Shown one piece after another: positions 35,239-38,919 of a DNA stretch of 38,919 nucleotides (positions are counted from its first letter, which is position 1; each line of letters opens with the position of its first letter). The stretch comes from a virus, in the IMG/VR virus record IMGVR_UViG_3300027899_000031, positions 1-38,919 of that record. One strand, given 5' to 3'. A program made the position numbers and the translations under genes. The notes below the pieces were generated by a model. It saw nothing but the letters and a program-made list of their open reading frames with translations, was not told where the DNA came from and made no database searches.

Positions 35239-37073
35239 TATGTTCTACTCGAAGCAAAGATGTAGTTTGTACCACCAGCTGTGTTACCATTAATTGTTTT
35301 ATCGGATATTACAGTTACATTAACTCGAGCAGAATCTATTTGCACAATCTGAGTATATGCTGAAACTATGTCATTAGATTGTGGTTTAATAGATAATTCT
35401 AAAACAGAACCTACAATCATAGATATATTTAGATTGTATATATTAATAATACCATTTTTATAATCTACCGTTCCTATTTTAGGATTCGTAACAATTCTAT
35501 TTGTTTGGTTATAGTAAAATAAAACTATATTACCTATACCATCATCAACAAGATAATACACTTTTGTTGTATCACCTGAAAGATAAAACCCTGTGCTTAA
35601 AATAATATCTTCAGGTACACCAGAATAATATATTGGAGTAATTAAATTTACAGTATATTGCGCTGAGATATTATATTTTGGAAAAATATTACGATATAAA
35701 GTTACTGTTGTAATATTATTTAATATAGATGATTCAGAATTATCTATTAATTTACTTAATTTTGAATATCTTAAAATACCATCAAATTTTTGTAATTCGT
35801 TTTGATTATACGTTTCTATTTCATTTTTTACAATTGTTTGTAATTCAGAAATTGATCTAGTTGTTTCTAATTCATTATAATATACAGTAGTATCTAATGC
35901 TACATTTATATAATCAGCATCAACTATTACAGGAGTAATAGTTGTAACTTTTTTAGGTTTTAGAATATCATATAACAGATAGTCTTTTTGTTGCTGTGTT
36001 AAAAAATTACCACTTTGGGGTTTGACACAAACAAATATTTTTCCATATATGGGAGGATTAGCATCTTCTCCACCCCAAGCTGTAACAGAATCTACATCTG
36101 GTAATTGAGAATATATTAATGCTTTATAATCATCTACTGTTACTGCCCTATCTTGAGCAGAATAAACTCTAGGCGCATTAAATTTAATTGAATCTAAATT
36201 TTCAGAAGCCATTCCACCTGATGCATAAAAAACAGTAGTTATATTAGGTATAGTAAAACCTGAAAACAATGAATTTCCATTATACGTAAAAATCTTAGCA
36301 TTATTTGGTGCATCTAAATTAGATACCATATAATCAATTTCAACTATATTTCCATTATCTAAAGCAACTCCAATATTATTATCGCCAAAAGTTAATTCAT
36401 ATAATCCATCATCTATTTCTTTTATCCAATATATATGTGAAGTGCTATTAACATTCAGTATTGATTCTGCTAATGTATAAGTAGTGACATCTGAACTATT
36501 AACAGATTTATAAACCTTAATAATTATAGAACTTGTATCTACATTTGTATTTGGTATAATATATCTTATACCAGTTGCTACTGTATACTTGTATGTTAAA
36601 GGAATACCTTCATATAATTTTATATTTGTAAATTGATAAACATTTCTAGTATTTTTTGATGCTGCATAGGCAGATCTATTATAAAAAGTATATGATTTGT
36701 TATTAACAATTGTAGAAAACGGTGAATAAGCAGGTAGTACAATAAGACTAGGAGAATCTACATCTCCTGTTGAAGTCATATCTATTGTTGAACTTGAACT
36801 AATAGCAGATTTTGGTGTATACCCTAATGTTTTTGCTAAAGAAACAACACTATTTCTTTTTCTTGCCGAATCCAAGAACATTTCATTAATAGAAAGGTTA
36901 TTGTAAATAGCATTATAGTGTGTATTATATGCTAAAATATCAAGCAATACAGATAACCCAGATCCATCAAAATCATAATCCTGGAATGTTTCTTGACCTT
37001 TTAAAAATTCTTTTAAACTAGTTTTTATTGTATCAAAATCTAATTCAGACACATTTATTTTTTTACTTGACAT
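35238..37073 (-). CDS. 6: Baseplate wedge protein gp6-like (Baseplate J)
   Basis: 611 residues (T4 gp6 has 660). The N-terminus INVSELDFDTIKTSLKEFLKGQ...YDFDGSGLSVLLDILAYNTHYNAIYNN and LNEMFLDSA-like SINEMFLDSARKRNSVVSLAKTLGYTP are diagnostic for gp6 and Baseplate J proteins. The middle has FTxPxGTxF-like strands, and APRVYSAQDRAVTVDDYKALI (about 299-319) and KIFVCVKPQSG are further family landmarks. gp6 dimers form the inner ring of the baseplate and join wedges. It follows gp25 directly (abutting) and overlaps the next gene by one base, the conserved gp25-gp6 order. Confidence 0.95.
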   Translation of the reverse strand: MSSKKINVSELDFDTIKTSLKEFLKGQETFQDYDFDGSGLSVLLDILAYNTHYNAIYNNLSINEMFLDSARKRNSVVSLAKTLGYTPKSAISSSSTIDMTSTGDVDSPSLIVLPAYSPFSTIVNNKSYTFYNRSAYAASKNTRNVYQFTNIKLYEGIPLTYKYTVATGIRYIIPNTNVDTSSIIIKVYKSVNSSDVTTYTLAESILNVNSTSHIYWIKEIDDGLYELTFGDNNIGVALDNGNIVEIDYMVSNLDAPNNAKIFTYNGNSLFSGFTIPNITTVFYASGGMASENLDSIKFNAPRVYSAQDRAVTVDDYKALIYSQLPDVDSVTAWGGEDANPPIYGKIFVCVKPQSGNFLTQQQKDYLLYDILKPKKVTTITPVIVDADYINVALDTTVYYNELETTRSISELQTIVKNEIETYNQNELQKFDGILRYSKLSKLIDNSESSILNNITTVTLYRNIFPKYNISAQYTVNLITPIYYSGVPEDIILSTGFYLSGDTTKVYYLVDDGIGNIVLFYYNQTNRIVTNPKIGTVDYKNGIINIYNLNISMIVGSVLELSIKPQSNDIVSAYTQIVQIDSARVNVTVISDKTINGNTAGGTNYIFASSRT

Positions 37074-37466
37074 TTACCGAGTCCTTTCCAGTACTAAATC
37101 TAATTGTATTGGTTTTGTTGTATTTAAAATCGTAAAGTAGATAGAAACATATACTGAATTATTATCAGGTGAAATTGTCACGATAATATCATTTAAACTT
37201 ACTCTTGGTTCATGATTAATAATAAGATCTACTAGAACCTGTTTTAAGGTATAAGTTAATAAGGGTGTTGCTAAATCAAATAATAATCTATGTACTGGAG
37301 AACCCAGTTCAGAATGAAATGGTCTTTCATAGTTTTGTGTTAAAACTAGATTTTTTACTGAAGCCTTTACGGCATTTTCATCATACCGAATAGACACGTC
37401 ACCGGTATTTGGATTAGCAGTAAAGTTTAAATCTAAATCTGAGAAAAGCCTAGTATTCCGTGACAT
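37074..37466 (-). CDS. 25: Baseplate wedge protein gp25-like
   Basis: 130 residues, matching T4 gp25 (132). MSRNTRLFSDLDLNFTANPNTGDVSIRYDENAVKASVKNLVLTQNYERPFHSELGS contains the family core (LNF..NP.TGDV, DE.AVK.SV.NL..T...ERPFHPE.G). The C-terminal part, INHEPRVSLNDIIVTI..D.NSVYVSIYFTI, matches the end of the fold. gp25 is a wedge component that initiates sheath assembly with gp6. A frame reading from a TTG four codons upstream (37478) is open, but the ATG at 37464-37466 matches the family start and is preferred. It abuts gp6. Confidence 0.94.
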   Translation of the reverse strand: MSRNTRLFSDLDLNFTANPNTGDVSIRYDENAVKASVKNLVLTQNYERPFHSELGSPVHRLLFDLATPLLTYTLKQVLVDLIINHEPRVSLNDIIVTISPDNNSVYVSIYFTILNTTKPIQLDLVLERTR

Positions 37467-37489
37467 TTTAATTTCCAATTAATATGTAT

Positions 37490-37497
37490 TATTTATT
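37490..37497 (-). promoter_or_regulatory. Possible variant late promoter ahead of gp25
   Basis: Minus strand AATAAATA, one mismatch from TATAAATA, 23 bases before the chosen gp25 ATG. It touches the inverted repeat at 37497-37530. The position is right for a late promoter, but the motif alone is weak in such AT-rich DNA. Confidence 0.45.
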
Positions 37498-37530
37498 CAC
37501 AAAACAGTTTACAAACGTTTACTTTTGTGA
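37497..37530. repeat. Inverted repeat between small gene and gp25
   Basis: TCACAAAA (37497-37504) and TTTTGTGA (37523-37530) form a perfect 8-bp inverted repeat around an 18-base centre that itself contains AAACGTTT. It lies in an 86-base non-coding gap directly upstream of the gp25 promoter candidate. Neither strand has a U-tract after the stem, so an operator or RNA structure is more likely than a terminator. A second small hairpin, CTGGT-TAT-ACCAG, follows at about 37535. Confidence 0.5.
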
Positions 37531-37552
37531 TATACTGGTTATACCAGGTTTT

Positions 37553-37732
37553 TCAAAGATATTGTTTATCTCTTAAGTCTTTATTGATTAAATCATTAAC
37601 TAATGTTTCAAATGTATAACCATTAGTTAATTTTATATACATGTTATCTGTTAGGAAGGTTGCCTTTTTAACAGCTTCTTCATAAACTCTTTCATCTACT
37701 CTTGGTCTAAAGTAATTTTGGTCTGATATCAT
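37553..37732 (-). CDS. Small conserved-looking protein of unknown function
   Basis: 59 residues: MISDQNYFRPRVDERVYEEAVKKATFLTDNMYIKLTNGYTFETLVNDLINKDLRDKQYL. It is charged and mainly helical by composition, with no membrane segment or recognised domain. The frame can start at a GTG (37741), but the ATG at 37730-37732 is preferred because GGTGA lies six bases ahead of it. It is divergently placed against the plus-strand gene at 37797 and shares the palindromic late promoter, which supports it being expressed. Its location just before gp25-gp6 suggests a baseplate-related role (inference). Confidence 0.6.
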   Translation of the reverse strand: MISDQNYFRPRVDERVYEEAVKKATFLTDNMYIKLTNGYTFETLVNDLINKDLRDKQYL

Positions 37733-37757
37733 AATATTCACCGTTGTTAATCTTTTA

Positions 37758-37769
37758 TATTTATAAATA
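37758..37769. promoter_or_regulatory. Bidirectional palindromic T4-type late promoter
   Basis: TATTTATAAATA contains two overlapping perfect late boxes: TATAAATA on the plus strand at 37762-37769 and TATAAATA on the minus strand at 37758-37765. They lie 27 and 25 bases from the ATGs of the plus gene (37797) and the minus gene (37732). The perfect palindrome extends to 14 bases (37757-37770). Divergent late transcription is inferred. Confidence 0.8.
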
Positions 37770-37796
37770 TTATTTTAATAATTGTGAGAACTTAAC

Positions 37797-38363
37797 ATGG
37801 CAAATTGTAAAGGCGAATGTAATAAACAACTTCAAGGTTTAGCGGCAAGATTATCTCATGCTGAAGATAATATTACAAATCATTTTATGGGAGTATCTAC
37901 CTTAGTAGAAGGACTTCTAGCCAATCCTCTTACTATGGGTAGTGCTGCTCCTTTATCAGCAATTTATAATAGTCTCCCTTCTGGAATGGAACTAGTACAA
38001 TTATTAAAAGATGCCTTGCCTGATATAGATGCTATCACTATGAAACAATTAATGTTATCAGCAAGTGAAGCAGCTATGGATACTCTTGCAGCAACTATGG
38101 ATGAAGTAGGTGCTGCTATGATTGCAACTGCTACTGCCGCTGTGTCAGCCGCTGAAGATGTTGTAACATCAACTGCAGATTCTTTAGCAGCAGCTATACA
38201 ATCTGGAAATCAAATAGCAATAGATGCTGCCCAAGCAGCCCATAATCTTGCTAACATAAACTTAAGCAGTGCCATTACTTCAAAACTTTCTATTTCAGGT
38301 TTTATGGAAGGCCAAGCGAAAATTTCTAAATGCAAAAGCAAAAGTTTTCTTTTAGGTGATTAA
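37797..38363 (+). CDS. Unknown protein, only plus-strand gene; possible hub-associated structural protein
   Basis: 188 residues, not recognised with certainty. It has a cysteine-bearing N-terminus (MANCKGECNKQL), a central SLVxGLLANPLTMGSAAPLSAIYNSLPSG-like segment (34-62) with LVQLLKDALPDIDAITMKQL, and then an alanine-rich amphipathic helical region (about 88-150). The C-terminus KISKCKSKSFLLGD again has a cysteine. No signal peptide is seen; the helix is not hydrophobic enough for a clear membrane span. GAGAA lies eight bases before the ATG, and a perfect late box lies 27 bases before it. Its stop directly abuts the stop of the convergent M15 gene. Position next to the putative hub gene suggests a virion component. 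Confidence 0.68.
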   Translation: MANCKGECNKQLQGLAARLSHAEDNITNHFMGVSTLVEGLLANPLTMGSAAPLSAIYNSLPSGMELVQLLKDALPDIDAITMKQLMLSASEAAMDTLAATMDEVGAAMIATATAAVSAAEDVVTSTADSLAAAIQSGNQIAIDAAQAAHNLANINLSSAITSKLSISGFMEGQAKISKCKSKSFLLGD

Positions 38364-38919
38364 TTACACATAAAAAGTAAGTAAACCGTTTGATCCAGAT
38401 GCTGGTTTACCTGATGCATTAACATTCTTATCATCAATATAAGTAGTACAAAGTTTCATACTTCCTTTCATTGAATAAGATAAATGGATCCAAACACTAT
38501 TACCCTTGTTTCTATATTCTAATATAACTTGATTATATGGAAGAATCTTTTCTAGTTTAACTGCAAGTTCATAATGTTCAGTTATATCTCGCGATGTTAA
38601 CTGAATATCGCAAGCCTCGCCTTTATTATGAAAGGATCCTCCAGTTTCATTTCTTAAACCAGAATTGATATTCCATATTCCATTAGAGTCTTGTTGCCTG
38701 CATGGTCCTATTTCTGCATAAACCTTTTCTAATATATTAACACATAGTGCCGAAAGATTAGCAACTAATTGTTGTTTAGAATATGTTCCATCCGGCAAGG
38801 TAGTACTTTTTAATACTTTACCTTGAGCACTTGTTAACATACCAAGAGTAAAGTTATCACTTAACTTATAACTAGTTGGGAAGTCTGTCATGTTATTAAT
38901 TTCGGCAAGTTTTTCGGCA
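38364..38919 (-). CDS. M15 peptidase domain, probably C-terminus of a gp5-like baseplate hub lysozyme (partial)
   Basis: A zinc DD-peptidase domain that would cut peptidoglycan cross-links. SFHNKGEACDIQL provides the HxxGxAxD zinc-binding motif, and WIHLSYS the downstream zinc His. YKLSDNFTLGMLTSAQGKVL is the usual domain start. An ATG at 38889-38891 gives a 175-residue protein, but it has no Shine-Dalgarno. The frame is open upstream to the window edge, coding AEKLAEINN before the Met. The domain is therefore probably the end of a longer protein. In T4 the neighbouring gene 5 encodes the hub with a built-in lysozyme, and aquatic T4-like phages often carry a different peptidoglycan hydrolase there. 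A stand-alone endolysin is the alternative. Confidence 0.78.
   Translation of the reverse strand, partial: AEKLAEINNMTDFPTSYKLSDNFTLGMLTSAQGKVLKSTTLPDGTYSKQQLVANLSALCVNILEKVYAEIGPCRQQDSNGIWNINSGLRNETGGSFHNKGEACDIQLTSRDITEHYELAVKLEKILPYNQVILEYRNKGNSVWIHLSYSMKGSMKLCTTYIDDKNVNASGKPASGSNGLLTFYV

Overview
The window is the late structural region of a T4-like myovirus. The reasons are the gene content and order. Terminase large subunit (gp17), tail-completion gp15 and neck proteins gp14 and gp13 sit at the left. Baseplate wedge proteins gp8, gp6 and gp25 and a probable hub/lysozyme C-terminus sit at the right. T4-type late promoter boxes (TATAAATA) lie 25-30 bases ahead of several start codons. The DNA is visibly AT-rich. 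The DUF4815 virion protein, the S74-chaperone fibres, the neck-linked tryptophan halogenase and the 2OG-Fe(II) oxygenase resemble aquatic T4-like phages (cyanophage or pelagiphage type) rather than enteric ones. The host cannot be read from this window. No tRNA, integrase, transposase or CRISPR array was seen.

Layout. All genes but one are on the minus strand, so transcription runs from high to low coordinates. From the right: 38919-37553 holds an M15-peptidase domain that runs off the window (probably the end of a gp5-like hub protein), a convergent plus-strand gene of unknown function, and a small gene. The last two diverge from a shared palindromic late promoter. 37466-29929 is the baseplate wedge block: gp25, gp6, a gp7-position protein, a small virion protein and a greatly enlarged gp8. 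29888-22952 holds a 2237-residue DUF4815 virion protein and a small coiled-coil partner. 22927-7259 is an unusually large host-recognition block. It has a fibre with an S74 autochaperone, four small virion proteins, three more long fibres (one with a collagen-like stalk), a further S74 fibre, three tandem glycine-rich adhesin-like proteins (two with a LamG-like head), and a small fibre-assembly-type protein.

7228-3640 is a compact cassette of four overlapping genes placed between the fibre and neck modules: a U32/UbiU-like Fe-S protein, a flavin-dependent tryptophan-halogenase-like enzyme, a DUF2061 membrane protein and a 2OG-Fe(II) oxygenase. This is the least expected part of the window. 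Three different redox chemistries are translationally coupled inside a late structural operon. A new late promoter then starts gp13-gp14-gp15-gp17. No gp16 (small terminase) lies between gp15 and gp17.

A second theme is modular decoration. Beta-rich repeats of the form GxGY...P.V.I..GxGxGA.A appear in gp14, gp8 and the DUF4815 protein, which are otherwise unrelated. A second repeat ending in PtHxsG is shared by gp8 and DUF4815, and a third by gp13 and DUF4815. Fibre genes share near-identical modules of about 350 bp, a sign of recent duplication and shuffling. No intergenic stretch exceeds 100 bases.
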